A DNA stretch of 64,000 bases from positions 37,807,067 to 37,871,066 of the forward strand of contig OX359245.1 of NCBI GenBank assembly GCA_947179485.1. Reading direction: 5' to 3'. A model generated the notes under the pieces. It searched no databases, was not told the DNA's origin, and saw only the letters and a list, made by a program, of their open reading frames with translations. A program made the translations under genes and the position numbers. Source of the stretch: Allacma fusca. Its lineage: Eukaryota > Arthropoda > Collembola > Symphypleona > Sminthuridae. This document shows positions 45,681 through 58,900 of the stretch, piece by piece; positions within the stretch are counted from its first letter, which is position 1; each line of letters starts with the position of its first letter.

Positions 45681-47569
45681 TAGGGTAAACGCAAATCGAT
45701 TTTTATGATTTATAACACTCAAACTGATTATTGCAAAATGTAAGATGCAAAATGCTCCATAAAAATCTCTACAATCCGTTTGAGAGTTTTTTTACCCCAT
45801 TTTGCCTTTTCTATCTTAAAATATTAAGGTTCTATAATATTTTTGTTTTGAAACTTGAGATTGAGACTAGCCCGGAAATACAGAGAATTCGAAAGGGATT
45901 TTAACAATGGGAAAAACTTTACATGGTAAAGAATAGCCCGAGAAAAGACGAGAGTGCTAGAAATAGAATTGCAAGTTTTCTTTAGGGGATATTTTTTCCC
46001 GAGTGTTGTTATGGAGGAGGATTTGGTGTGTGAAATAAATTCTGATAACGATGACAGGATAATGCTTGGGAGGGGAGAAGAAAAAAATGTAAAAATTGGA
46101 TGTCGGTCAGTATCGCTCCTGAAAACTTTTCTAACTTCCCAACGTCAATTGTGAAGCTCTCAACTTGTTATTATTATTGGATGAAGCAGCGCCCTTATGT
46201 GCTCCGTAGGAATGTGTAGCGCCGGAGATGAAGAGGGATGCCGAGGAAATAATGGGGAATCATGTGAATAAAATTTGTGGAAATGCCGGTGAATTGACCA
46301 TTGTTGCAGAACTGGGCCGCTGCACAAGAGTCTCATAAAATCCTATCCCAGCCAATTGTTAACGCACACTAAAACATTCCTATGTGTGTAGACCTTGCGT
46401 ATGTACATGTCAATATTTGCAGGATTTTACTGGTACAGGGCACGAGGGAAATGTTCTCAAGCTTTTGATTTTTTTACCAGAAATATTTTCAAAAATCCGC
46501 CCGAAATTTGTTTAAATCTCCCGGATATTTTTCCATCATTTTACTAAACCTTCCGTAAAATTTGCCCAAAATGACTTCAAATTTGCCCAAAAAATTTACG
46601 GCTTTTGCTCCAATAGTTACGACAAATTTTGCTCAAATCGTTTACCAAATTTTGGGCAAATAATTTTGAAATTTTGTTCTAAGTTTTGCCCAAAATAAGG
46701 GATTTAATGTTAGACCCATTTTTGCTACAAATTTTATACAAAATTTTGTTCCAAATTTTCCTCTATATTTTAAATCAACGTGTTTTGACCAAAAATTTTG
46801 ACCAAAAAATTCTGGCCAAATTTTGACAAAAATTTTGAAATAAAAAAAAATTAAAAGCGCAAATAGGATCTGATGAAAAAAAATTATTTTAGGGATAAAA
46901 ATAATAAGTATAATTTCTTACGTCATATTTTGGTAAAAGTAAGTTTAGTATTTGAAGAAAAAAAACAGTAAGGAAATATTACATGGGACTCTGTATACTT
47001 GTACTGGGAGAGAAGGTCGGTGAAGATAAGAAGCGTCGGAGAGTTTGCCGTTTTCTGTAGAGAACGAGAGCAAGGGCCTGTACTGGTTTAGAGGAAAATG
47101 ATATTTTTTATTTATGACACATGTTGTGGGAATTTACAATGGAATTCTACATATTATCGACAAGATGTTTGGACTTGCCCTGCCCTCCTCAAAGCAACGC
47201 CACACATACAAATCAACCCAAATCCCTAACTGTATCTTCATATACCCAATCCATAGCACTGCTATAGCTCATATACCTCGCATTCCATTCTTAGTAGTTT
47301 TTTCATCCTTGTCCAACGCCAACTTTATGGCACTTTCTGTAGTGATCAACATGATCTGTGTCTTTTTCCAATCTAGGCCCTACAGTACCAATTTCATAAC
47401 AAAGATATGCAGGATAAGATACGTAGCAGCGCTTCGGTCAAGCTCAAGTCAGATTTAAGTTTTACAAATTCAAGCTACTATTGTATAATTTTTCCGAGGT
47501 CGATAACGGGTGGAGAACATTTTAGGGGAGTAAATTTATAGTGAAATTATAATTTTTATGGATTGGTTT
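45681..47569. other. Intergenic DNA, no gene seen
   Basis: At 46490-46830 there is a degenerate AT-rich field of AAATTTTGCCCAAAAT words. The 114-codon plus frame at 47114-47458 has no recognisable domain. Confidence 0.4.
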
Positions 47570-48390
47570 GGTTGGGGCAACTAGTTGCATGTGTTGGTCA
47601 AGTTTTGTTCAAGTGCAGGTCAAATTTTGCTATAGTGTGGGTCAAGTTTTGCTCAAGTGCGGGTCAAGTTTTGTTCAATTGCAGATCAAATTTTGCTAAA
47701 GTTTGCGTCAAGCGTAGTTCAAGTGTTGTTTGAGTTTTGCACAGGTGTAGGTCTAGTGTGCTTGAAAATTGCTTCAAGTGTAGTTTAATTTGATTCAAGT
47801 AAAGGTAAAGTGTAAATCAAGTTTTGGACAGGTTTAGTTCCAGTATGGTTAAAGTTTGATTCAAGTTTAGGCCAAGTTTGGTTGAAGTGAACGTCTAGGT
47901 CGGTTCAAGTTTGGTTCAAGTGTATTTCTAGTTTGATTCAAGTTTCGGTCTAGTTTGGTTCAAGTGTCGGTCTCGGTTGGTTCAAGTTTGGTTCAAGTGT
48001 AGGTCTAGTTTGGTTCAAGTTTCTGTCTAGATTGGTTCAAGTGTAGGTCTAGTTTGGTTCAAGTTTCTGTCTAGATTGGTTCAGGTGTAGGTCTGGTTTC
48101 GTTCAAGTGTAGGTCTAGTTTGGTTCAAGTTTCTGTCTAGATTGGTTCAAGTGCAGGTCTAGTTTGGTTCAAGTTTCTGTCTAGATTGGTTCAAGTTTCT
48201 GTCTAGATTGGTTCAAGTTTCTGTCTAGATTGGTTCAAGTTTCTGTATAGATTGGTTCAAGTGTAGGTCTAGTTTGGTTCAAGTTTCTGTCTAGATTGGT
48301 TCAAGTGTAGGTCTAGTTTGGATCAAGTTTCTGTCTAGATTGGTTCAAGTTTAGGTCTAGTTTTTTTCAAGTGTATTTCAAGTTTGATTC
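47570..48390. repeat. 22-bp array built from two words
   Basis: From about 47990 the array uses two 22-mers that share TTCAAGT and a TCTAG centre. A begins TTCAAGTTTCTGTCTAGATT and B begins TTCAAGTGTAGGTCTAGTTT; both end GG. The order is about B A B A B B A B A A A A B A B A. The region 47590-47990 holds older relatives with GGTCAAGTTTTG and GGTTCAAGT. Confidence 0.92.
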
Positions 48391-49240
48391 AAATTATATC
48401 AGCTGATTTTAGAAAACTAAACTAATATTCCTACTTTGCAAATATTTGAAGTCAAGTTCAAGTGACTTTGGCTCCTTAAATTTTAAAACCAGGCTGAACT
48501 CTGGTATCAAAGTTCAAATGTGAATTTTTTCAAGGAAATGTACGCAAGGCACAACTCACCTAATAACAATACATATGCACCCGCAAATATTTCCAGGAAC
48601 AAAAATGTGCATATATTTTAACATTATGGTTTATTGGTATATAAGAAAATTTAACTTAGCTTGAAATGTCAATGTCAATCCATACCATTGTAAGTTCAGG
48701 ATTGAAATGACTCGTAAAACCAGAGCTTGGTTGATTGTGTCTGATTTTTTTGCGCAAGGAATGTCTCTACTTTTCCGCTCTCTCGGCCAAGTTATCAAGC
48801 TAGAATTTATGGTAGGTCGCCATGGCAGCGGATCCCTCCTCATAAATTACGCATTAACTATAGGCGATGACCATCAATTCTTTTCTCTCTCCATTATCTC
48901 CTTTACTTTGGGAAAGTTCTGTATATATGTGGTTGCACGACTAGGAGAAAATATTTTCGCTCTCATATTAGCACGTGCCCAATATTTTTCCTCCGTGATT
49001 TACTCAACGGAGAACCAACGAGGCCGTTAGGTGCGGAAAGAGACCTCAAGAAAACTCTCCTGTCATCCAAAAGCATTTTCTTTTTCCTTACTTCCTCTTC
49101 ACATCTAACACAATGGTTTTCAATGGCAAAGACCCCTTTAACCTAAAATACAGTTTTCCTCTATTTTGGCAAATTCCCTGTGAAAACATTTGGGAAATTT
49201 CACCTCGCCCAATTTTTACTTCTCTGTTTCAGTCTCAACC
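48391..49240. other. Intergenic DNA, no gene seen
   Basis: The plus frame 48707-49030 (107 codons) has no recognisable domain. Nothing else seen. Confidence 0.35.
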
Positions 49241-49880
49241 ACTCTGGCGCCAAAGTGTGCAACATATTTTTGGCCAGGAAAATCAGAATTTATGAGCAAA
49301 TATGTGAAACCAACTCGCAAAAACGCATTTGATGTCGAAACATCTGCGATGCCAAAGTACGTTTTAATGTTTTCGGCCAGAAAATTTCAAATTCAAAGGA
49401 AATTTTGAAACCCCATATACTAATAGCTATTTAGCGCCCTAATGATTGTGGCGCCAATGTACGTTTTAATGGTTTTGAAAACCTAAGTGCTGAAATAACG
49501 TAAAATCTTATTCTTGACATTTTCTACGGTAAAATTTTAATACTAAACAGGTCTGAAGTAAAATTGACAGTAGCTTTTTAAACAGAAAAATAAAAACCAG
49601 TGTAAAATTTTAAGACCTATAATTTCTAATGAGGTGTGACGCCAAGTTACGTTCTAATGGTTTCCTCAAAGTAAAAGGTAAAACTACACGAAATTTTACT
49701 TCCCCCAATTTTACAACAAAGTTTTGGGGGAAAATGCCCCGAGCGCCAAAAGACGTTTTAATGGATTTGACTAATTGAGGGCAAAACTTGTTGAAAAATT
49801 TTACTTACAATGGAAAACGTTCCTTTGCTGATGAAATTCGGTAGTTTTCAATTAGGGCGCCAAACCTTCAGATTTTCATG
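49241..49880 (+). repeat. Degenerate array of about 103 bp with a GCGCCAA..ACGTTTTAATGG box
   Basis: Boxes like GCGCCAATGTACGTTTTAAT start at about 49246, 49348, 49450, 49638, 49742 and 49857, with intervals of 102, 102, 188, 104 and 115 bp. Outer copies keep only GGCGCCAAA. The AT-rich spacers have drifted. Same architecture as the tRNA-like arrays, different box. Confidence 0.75.
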
Positions 49881-51190
49881 TGGCAGTGTGTCTTGTCCAA
49901 ATTCTGAAATTTAATAGAACCATTTAAAAATCAATGTTTTTTATCAAATGTTTCGTGTAATATTTGCGAAAAATTTTGATGCTAGACCAATTTAAAAACA
50001 TAAAAAATATGCTCAATTAAACAAAGATTTTTGTAAATTTTCTATAATTTTTTTAAAAAATGCCCACAATTTAACCCAAATATTCGGGAAATTGTCCACA
50101 CCCCATTTATCAGGAACTTTGAAAGTCAATTTTTTAACGAGGGTGCGAGCAAAGCCCAATAAATCTTTAAAGGGAAAGTGCGGAAGAAAGTGATTAAGTT
50201 AATTGGGGCTGGTTGAGAGAACGTCCATAAAATACGCGCTCAGTTATTATTATCTCAAAGCCCAAGTTGTGACTACAAGTAAGCTAATTCCCCATTCCCA
50301 ATTTGCGCCTGCCCATTTAAGAATTAAAGCTCAAGTTCTCTGCCAAGTGTTGGAAGATTGCTCTTTAGAATTCCAATCAGGTTTTTGGCAGCTTTGAGGG
50401 AAAATTTATTCTTACAGGAAAAAATTGAGGGCTCATGATTTGTGGCTATTTAAATTTGTTCAGGGAAAAATTGGGCCCGTGCAGAAAAAATTTTACAATT
50501 GGGGCTCAAGCAATTAAATTTTCTTTTGCAAATTCCCTTTAAATGTATTTGTTCAAAGAGACAAAATAATTATTGAGGATTATTATTTGTGTAGCGAATA
50601 ATTTTTAAGAGCACTTCCATGTGCAAATATTGAGGGAGGAAAAAATTCATTTTATTTTAAATTTAGGGGCAGAGTGAGACACATCCATAAGCAAAAAAAG
50701 GGGTCGAGTAAAATTTTTGCTCCTCTTGCTCATTAACACTCACTGGGAATATTTTAAAGCTCAACCCTTTGGATACATTGAGTCTGTTGTAAGACGAAAA
50801 TTTTTTTATAGTCTTTGGGGTCGTTAAGTGAGGCGTATTTTCAAATTGGTATTGTTTACAGCCAGCGGATGATTATCCTAAATTACCATACAATAATGAA
50901 TTACAAACCATCTCTTTACAACAACAACTTGAAGAAGAAGCAATTGCATTTTTTTAACATCACTTCCAATCCAGAACCATCCGTAGCAACACTTTTACAA
51001 CACAAGCTAATCAACCCACCAAACAGGGTTAGGCTCGCTCAAATTGACCAATTTACTTTAAATTTGAAACCCCCGCCAAAATTCGAACTCTTCTTATTTG
51101 GTCAAATTTCTGAAAAATTCCCGTAAGATTTCATTATAATTAATGTACTTCAAATTTACGGGTAAAAATCAGTAAAATTTTTAATTCTTA
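49881..51190. other. Intergenic DNA, no gene seen
   Basis: AT-rich. The plus frame 50815-51126 (103 codons) has no recognisable domain. Confidence 0.4.
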
Positions 51191-51540
51191 ATTTTTGACC
51201 CCGAACTTGACCTGAAGCTTGACCTGAAACTTGACCTGAAACTTATTCCTGGAGTTGGATTTTATTGTAATTAAAATGTATTTAATTAGACTGTAATTTT
51301 AAATTAAAATTCGTACGTAGTCTTGAAAATATTTTTTGGCCCCAAATTTGACCTTGTTTTGTGATGGAAGTCAATTTTGAGGTCACGACATTTTAAGGCT
51401 TTGAAACTTTTGGAGTTTATTTAATTGTAAAAAATTTTGCAAGGGTTTTGTAAACGAAATGTTTTCGGAAAATTTGAGTGAAATTTTAAAATTTGAAGAT
51501 GTTTGACCTTGAGTTGACCTTAATTTGACCTTGCAAAATG
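51191..51540. repeat. Short TTGACCT cluster
   Basis: ACTTGACCTGAA occurs in near-tandem at 51206-51245. More TTGACC words (TTGACCTTG, TTGACCTTAA) lie near 51345 and 51505-51535. Confidence 0.65.
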
Positions 51541-52214
51541 AAACTGTTGCAAATTTTATTGAGCAGTGCTTTTTTGATATTATTGCAAATTTTGTCGGAT
51601 TCGGGTGTCATATTTGACGATACTAGCCCTAAATGAAGAAGGCACTGCAGACTCACTAATGGCAGAGATATTGACTTTGCAGATGCTTGCAAAGGACTGG
51701 GGAGATAAAGCATATGGTCTTGGGCAGTTGATGGAGGTTGACTTGGGAGCTCGTTAGTCGTCATACAACTTGTTCCAATGGACAATCAATCAGAATTTAT
51801 TGAGCTTAAGGACTGGATTCACATCTCTAACTCCTCCATTATTCATCCAAGCATTGTCCGTATAAGCCAATGCTTTCGCACCTACTCCCAATTCCACATG
51901 CATTTCCCCTCTGCGTCTCACAATCCGCGTACATATGTACATTTCTCGATGGTGCAAAACGTATCAAATTTTTCCCATATGCCGGACGGAGAATAATTTT
52001 ACTCGGAAAACCCAGTATGTATTAAAATTTCAGAGGAAAAGTTATTTCCAGATGTGACCATTACAATTTTAATCCGAAGCCCGAAATGTAGTAACATTTT
52101 ATCGAGGATTTCCCAGGAAATCATATTTTCCCTAAATTTGTACTCTTTGTTGTAAATTTTAACCAGAAAATTCCAAAATTCAGTTAAAAATTTTCCGTAC
52201 AATTTCACCCACAA
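51541..52214. other. Intergenic DNA, no gene seen
   Basis: Frames of up to 99 codons without a domain. Nothing else seen. Confidence 0.4.
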
Positions 52215-52875
52215 ATTTTGCCCAAATTCTTTTACAAGCGTTGCTCAAAGTTCTTGTAAAAAGTTTCCCCAAAATTCTTTAAAAAGTTTATCCAAAATTC
52301 TTTAAAAATTTTATCCAAAATTCTTTAAAAATTTTATCCAAAATTCTTTAAAAATTTTATCCAAAATTCTTTTAAAAATTTATCCAAAATTCTTTAAAAA
52401 TTTTATCCAAAATTCTTTTAAAATTTTATCCAAAATTCTTTTAAAATTTTATCCAAAATTCTTTTCAAATTTTACCCAAAATTCTTTTAAAATTTTACCC
52501 AAAATTCTTTTAAAATTTTACCCACAATTCTTTTAAATTTTACCCCAAATTCTTTTAAAATTTTACCCAAAATGGTTTTAAAATCCTACAAATCAATTCT
52601 TTCAAAATTTTACAAATAAACTCTTTCAAAATTTTACCCGAAATTCTTTTCAAATTTTACCCCAAATTCTTTTAAAATTTTACCCAAAATTCTTTTCAAA
52701 TTTTACCCAAAATTCTTTTCAAATTTTACCCAAAATTCTTTTCAAATTTTACCCAAAATTCTTTTCAAATTTTACCCAAAATTCTTTTCAAATTTTACCC
52801 CAAATTCTTTTAAAATTTTACCCAAAATTCTTTTAAAATTTTACACAAAATTCTTTTAAAATTTGTTCCAAAAAT
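52215..52875. repeat. 23-bp minisatellite, AAATTCTTTTAAAATTTTAC unit
   Basis: About 27 units of AAATTCTTTAAAAATTTTAT plus CCA, or CAAATTTTACCC variants. Subfamilies are clustered: TTAAAAATTTTATCC early, TTCAAATTTTACCC late. Confidence 0.92.
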
Positions 52876-54270
52876 ATTGCAACATTTTGTACCAAAACTT
52901 TTACTCGCAATGTTGTTCTCCAAATAATTTTCCCAAATTCCACCAAATAGTTTTCAAAATTTGAACAAATTTTTAGCAGATAATCACCAGTAAAAATAGT
53001 CCTGACAAAACCAAAGGACGCTTGCAAAAATCTCTCCCAAATATCTCTCAAATAATTATACAGCTGGGAATAGAAAGGATAATTATTTTTCCCATTAAAT
53101 TTGTCCATTGGACACCTCACGAAGGCGAAAAGCAAAGGGAATAAATTCCTTGGGAAAATAGCATTTAATCAGGAGCATCAAATTTGTAGGGATTTGAAGC
53201 CTCCCACAAGTCACTCTGAGATCATGTCAGGAGCAGTTTCTGATTTAAAGAAAATTGCACACGGACACAAAAGGGCGATTAATTTTTTTCTCTCGCTCAG
53301 CCCACAATTTTAAAGTCACGGACTCCACTTCTCCTGCATTCCTCAGCCTTTCAATCATCTCCCGTTTTAACCCTCAATTTTTTCCCTGTCTTTAAATGCT
53401 GGGTTTAAAATGTAGGAAAAATTTTTTTGACATTCTAAAAATAATTGGGGGTTAAATTTAGGAATGTTTTTGACCTGGAAAAAGTTTAAATTTTTGGGGT
53501 AAATTTTTAAAGGGCATTAAGAGCCGGGTCAGTTTTGCTTAAAGGTCCCGATATTTTTTAACGGGAAATCTTCTAACCCTAATTTTTAAAGGATGAGAAA
53601 TTATTTTGAAGTATTGTGACAGCTGACATTTTCATGTGAAATTTGACAGGTAATTTTCCGGTAGCCCAAAATTTCCGCCCATAATTTTTTTTTCGTGGGA
53701 TTAAATTGCTGCATTTTTTTCCTTACGTTTGCATGAATTTAATTACATATGACCGTTGTCCTGTGTGTTGTTAAATGGGAGATTTTCAAGCCAGTTTGAA
53801 TTTGCATGATGTGATTGGAGTGGCAGTAAATGGGTGATTAGACTTGTGATTGTATATGGACGCACGCTCGTACAAATTTAAGAAACTGCTCCTCAACTGG
53901 CATGACTGGCTTGACCCCAATTTCCCTTCCTATTGTACATAAATGCCTTGCATAAATTTTAGACGTGTATTTATTTATACAAGGGAATTGGCTTCCTAAT
54001 CCTCTGTGCGTGAAATATTTGTGTGCAAATCCGCCTCGCAACCTGTCACACGCTCAAATGCTAATCCCCTTGTTATGAGTCAAACGGACGTTACTTTTGA
54101 CATTTGGCTCAATCCGGGTGTGGGATTTGGAATGGATTTGAGAGTAAAGTGGGCTTTAAATTTGGCGGGGAAATTTGATTTAAATTATTTGGAATTTACA
54201 TTTGGGAATTGGGTCGGAAATTTTTGTAATTGCAATTTCTTTTAGAATTAAGTATTAGGGGCTGATGTGT
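52876..54270. other. Intergenic DNA, no gene seen
   Basis: AT-rich with scattered AAATTTT words. Frames of up to 100 codons without a domain. Confidence 0.4.
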
Positions 54271-54375
54271 GTAAAAATGATGGCGCAAAATTTATAATTT
54301 TTGCGTAATATTGGTTTTTTTAGCTTCAAAATTTGTAATTTTTGCGTAATATTGGTTTTTTAGTTTGAAAATTTT
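54271..54375. repeat. Two-copy repeat of about 42 bp
   Basis: AATTTTTGCGTAATATTGGT followed by a T run occurs twice in a row (near 54296 and 54338). The rest of this AT-rich stretch to 54660 has loose AAATTTT words. Confidence 0.7.
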
Positions 54376-55310
54376 GCCCGAATATTGTTTTTAATTTGGC
54401 AAAAGTTATCTTCTAAAATTTTCATTTTTTTTAGAAATTTTAGACCTTTTTGTGAAAACTGCCAGAAAATATTTTGGGATATTTTCTAAAATTTTGGGCG
54501 AGCTCTATTCAAAATTTAGACAAATTTACTTCAAATTTTAGGGGATTTTTGTTAAAGTCGTTAGCAACATTTATTCAAAATTTTGGAAATTTTTCTTTAA
54601 TTGTTGGGGAAATTTTGGTAAAAGTTTTAATATTTTAAAAAATTGCAGAATTTTTTGTAGAAATTTTAGGGCACATTTCCGAAAAAATATGACGGAATGC
54701 TTTCCGTTTGCTGTAGACGTTATGTGTGTTTGAAGCTTGTTTTGGAGCGTCGCCAAAATTTTGTCACATATGTTTGATCAGGTTTCCTGAAGATATGGTG
54801 AAATTGAATGGGTCTCATGACAATGAAAATTGCTCGTGAAATTTTGGAGTGGTGAAAAAGGGATTTTTGAGGGTGAACTGGGTGACGTATTGAAAATGCT
54901 TATCGTAGATGATGAGATGGTTGGGTCGGATGAAAAGGCCGTCTGAGACCGTGGGATAATTTGGGGCAGATGGGATTTTCGAGATAAAATATGCATGAGA
55001 TCATAATGACGGTTAATTGGCTTATAATGGAAAAGCAAGGTCTGCATGGGAGCACTGTAATTGATGGGATCGATGGGATGGGAGAAAGACGCTCACAGAG
55101 AAAATATTGGCAAAGGAAAATTCAAGGGTCAGAGATATCATCAAGTCCTGGTAATGCTTAGTTTCTATTGGGACGATCTTCTGAAGTTAAAATCAATCAG
55201 ATCTTTACAAGTACTTAAAAATGAACTTGACCTTTGACCTGCTGCGTAAGGTCACCTGTACTTTACCTTGGTGAATTACTTTTGTAATGCTGCAATTCAA
55301 ATTTAAATTG
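54376..55310. other. Intergenic DNA, no gene seen
   Basis: The minus frame 54778-55047 (89 codons) is Ser/Pro/Thr-rich with no domain. Nothing else seen. Confidence 0.4.
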
Positions 55311-55810
55311 AAGTATTGAATACATGTCCAGTTCAACTTCGAGTTCAGATCAAATTTTATTTTTAGTGTCGGTTAATTTCAAGTACAGGTCAAGTTTTAT
55401 TTCGAGTGCCTGTTAATTTCAAGTACAAGTCAAGTTTTATTTTGAGTGCGGATTAATTTCAAGTACAGGTCAAGTTTTATTTTGAGTGCCGGTTAATTTC
55501 AAGTACAGGTCAAGTTTTATTTTGAGTGCCGGTTAATTTCAAGTACAGGTCAAGTTTTATTTTAAGCAGACCAAGTTCAAATAACAAGTAAAGTAGGGGT
55601 CAAGTACAGGTCAATTTTAGGCACATATTAAGTTCAAGTACATGTCAAGTTCAAGTACAGGTCGAATTCAAGTCAAGTTTAAGTACAGGTCAAATTCAAG
55701 TACAGGTCAAGTTTAGGTCAAGTTCAAGTACGAGTAAATTTTTAGTACATACCAAGTTCAAGTACAGGTCAAATACCGATTAAATTCAAATTCGAGAGCA
55801 GGTCAAGTTC
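55311..55810. repeat. 40-bp minisatellite with a CAGGTCAAGTTTTATTTTGA core
   Basis: Five near-identical 40-bp units at about 55370-55570: CAAGTTTTATTTTGAGTGCC plus GGTTAATTTCAAGTACAGGT. They are followed by a looser field of AAGTACAGGTCAAGTTC words to 55810. The core word is GGTCAA. Confidence 0.9.
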
Positions 55811-56880
55811 AAATTCGGCTACAAAAATAACTCAACACGTACTGATTCCTGCAAGAGAAGCTGCTCGGAAGGACAGGACATTGAAAATCAAACAGGCAAT
55901 GCGTATGAGTCAGAATCTGAAAGTTACCGTTACTTTGTGCGCTTTTGCTAAAAGAAGCTTGAAAGGGTAGTTGATAAGACGAAGCGTGAGGAAGTTTTCC
56001 TCGGACTTGTTGCTCCAACAACAATAATAATCTCGACGGTGGCTCAGAGTGAGCTCCGAGTCTCTCAATCTGACATGAAGCAACTCATCAAGTCTTGTTC
56101 AAGGAGTCAGTTCACAATTTAAATCAACATCTCTCATCCTAATTCCTCGCTTGAGTCACTCCCATTATGCATACGTTCGCGTCCAAAATCTACGAGCATC
56201 CATACAAATGCAGTGCACAGAGTTGGAGCTAATTATTCCACTATGGGATCCAACACAACACCAAAAATCCAATCTTTCCTCCACACTCAATCAACCAATG
56301 GCCAAATCCTTCTTTTTTATCAGTCACTCATATCTGCACTGGAATCCGAGCTTAATAACTTGCCCTTAATAATTTTCCCTTGATTTAAAATTTGGGCTGG
56401 TATCTAGATATGGTGCATGTTGGGAACGTTTTTACAGGAAAAGGGGGCAAGTCCATATCGTCCCATCACACTCGAGTCATTTTCCGGCATTTTTACAGTT
56501 TCCTAGTTACACCCTCAAAATTCCCAAATTTCAAAGGAGGAAATTTCCACCCCTAAATTTTACAAATTACCGTGTGTTTTTCTTACTTCAAATTCTTTTA
56601 AAAATTTGGAGGCAATTTTTACCAACATTTTTCAAAATCATAAAAGGGAACCCCTTCCTGCCTATTGTTTCAAAAATTTACGGGCAATGGATTTGCATTA
56701 ACATTTTACTACGAAATCTTCGAATATTTTTTTACAATGATCTATTTTTTGCATCATATACTCAAAATTAGTTAGCAGGCAAATTTGTTTATCTAAATTT
56801 AGCGTTTTAAAAATTAATTCTAGAAAATTTACGCTCCAGTAAAAGTTTTGCTCACATTTATACTGTTTTTATAAATTTCG
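55811..56880. other. Intergenic DNA, no gene seen
   Basis: Frames of up to 72 codons without a domain. Nothing else seen. Confidence 0.4.
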
Positions 56881-57540
56881 CTTGAATTCTTGCTGGTTTT
56901 ACATATTTTCTTCAAGTTTTTTATGTTTTATAAGATTCGGTTAAATGTTTACTGTTTTAATAAATTTCTATCAAATGTTTACTGTTTTAATAAATTTCTA
57001 TCAAATGTTTACTGTTTTTATAAATTTGGATCAAATGTTTGCTGTTTTCATAAATTTTACCCACATGTTTGCTGTTTTCATAAATTTTTATCAAATGGTT
57101 GCTGTTTTTAGAAATTTTGTCTACATTTTTGCTCTTTTATAAATTTTGTCTGTATTTTTGTTCTTTTATAAATTTTGTCTACATTTTTGCTCTTTTATAA
57201 ATTATGTCTGCATTTTTGCTCTTTTATAAATTTTGTCTACATTTTTGATATTTTATGAATTTTGTCTGCATTTTTGATATTTTATAAATTTTGTCTGCAT
57301 GTTTGCTCTTTATAAATTTTGTCTACATTTTTGCTCTTTATAAATTTTGTATACATTTTTGATATTTTATAAATTTTGTTTGCTTGTTTGCTCTTTTATA
57401 AATTTTGTTTGCTTGTTTGCTCTTTTATAAATTTGGTCTACATTTTTTCTCTTTTATAAATGTTGTCTACATTTTTGATATTTTATAAATTTTGTCTACA
57501 TTTTTGCTCTTTTATAAATTTTACTCCAAGGTTTTTTTGT
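56881..57540. repeat. 29/30-bp minisatellite
   Basis: At 56940-57110 the unit is 30 bp: GTTTACTGTTTTAATAAATT plus TCTATCAAAT. At 57115-57520 it is mostly 29 bp: TTTTTGCTCTTTTATAAATT plus TTGTCTACA, with TTGATATTTTA variants. The second unit appears to derive from the first. Confidence 0.92.
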
Positions 57541-58900
57541 TTTATGAATTCGGACCAAATCTTTCCCGTTTTTGAACCAATTTCCGAAATTTTTAAAGTA
57601 AAACGCCCTTTTCAAGTTTTAAAATGGAATCTTACCCAACGAATAATATTTTCCTGCATTTTCAAACAAAAATTATAATTCTGCCTTGTCGACCCAAAGT
57701 GCCCCCAACTATTTCAGCTTTCAGGGTAATTTAAAGAGTGTCATGCATTAGATCCGAAATAGCATTTAATAACACCCGTGTTCACAACTCAGAAGCAAAC
57801 CATACATACGAAAATGTAATGTATGTAAGTATAATGCCCTACACCGAGAGCAAAGGCCTTTTGACTACTCCCAGAGATGACATTAGTCCTTCCTCAGACC
57901 TGCGGGCAAAATCCGCCGCTGTTGTTATTTAGACTTAATAAAATGAGACTCTCCCCAGTCCCATCAAAAACTTTCCCACTTAATTCCAGTTTAGGAGACA
58001 AAATCCACTGTCACTCGGAGCAGGGACCAATATTCAATTTCCAGCGGATTAGTGCTCATGAAACCACACGATTACGAATGGATTTCTAGGCTTGAGAAAT
58101 GAAATCCGGAATTTTGTCAGCACTTCTGAATCCCCCTCCTCCCCTCAAAAAAAAGATTTATAATTGCCCCTTAACAAATGCTGACTTCAGGCTTATGATC
58201 CTTCCCAGAAAAGAGAATTGTGAGGACGATTAAGTATTTACGCGAGCGAGTCATTCCAAAGGACAGAGTCACATTATAGAGGCTAGTTAATAAATGCATG
58301 GTTTAAAAAAGTAAGGATGTACGTCCATGGTGTCCTACGAGGCTGTCAGGCTGGACGTGCTCGTACAGTCTGATTGAGTGGAATGAGAGAGAGAGAGGAG
58401 CGCCCGAGGGAGAGGAGCTAAGGAGCTTGTTGGGAAGTTAAAGGGATTAGAGCTAATCTCTCATTTTCCTATCAAGCCACACTTCGTACTCCGTCTTCCC
58501 ATTTACATGCTCAACTTCGTATGTAACATCCAGTCACTGGAAGCCACTCCACTCCTCACCCACTCTTTAGCACTCTTCTCCTCAATCTCCCAAACTTTTC
58601 CCATTTCCTTTCTCATAAGCTACTGGGATGTGGCTATTTCCAAAAGCTTACAGCCTGTCATAACGTTTCATGCGATATATGCACCAGGCAAGAAGAAGCT
58701 CAGGTGGGGAATTCTCCTTGAGCATGGTCATCGTTGGGACTCTCAAATAATGGCGCGGGAGGATTCAAACCGTTCAATCCAAGACGTTTCCAGGATTTGA
58801 ATCCCACTTTCAATGCTCATTCCCACTTGAATGTGAGGGGCTCAGTAGCTCAGAAAGCACAACGACTCTACTTAACTTTTATTCTTGGGAATGACTGTAA
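57541..58900. other. Intergenic DNA, no gene seen
   Basis: A GA tract lies near 58386-58400. The plus frame 58507-58800 (97 codons) has no recognisable domain. Confidence 0.4.
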
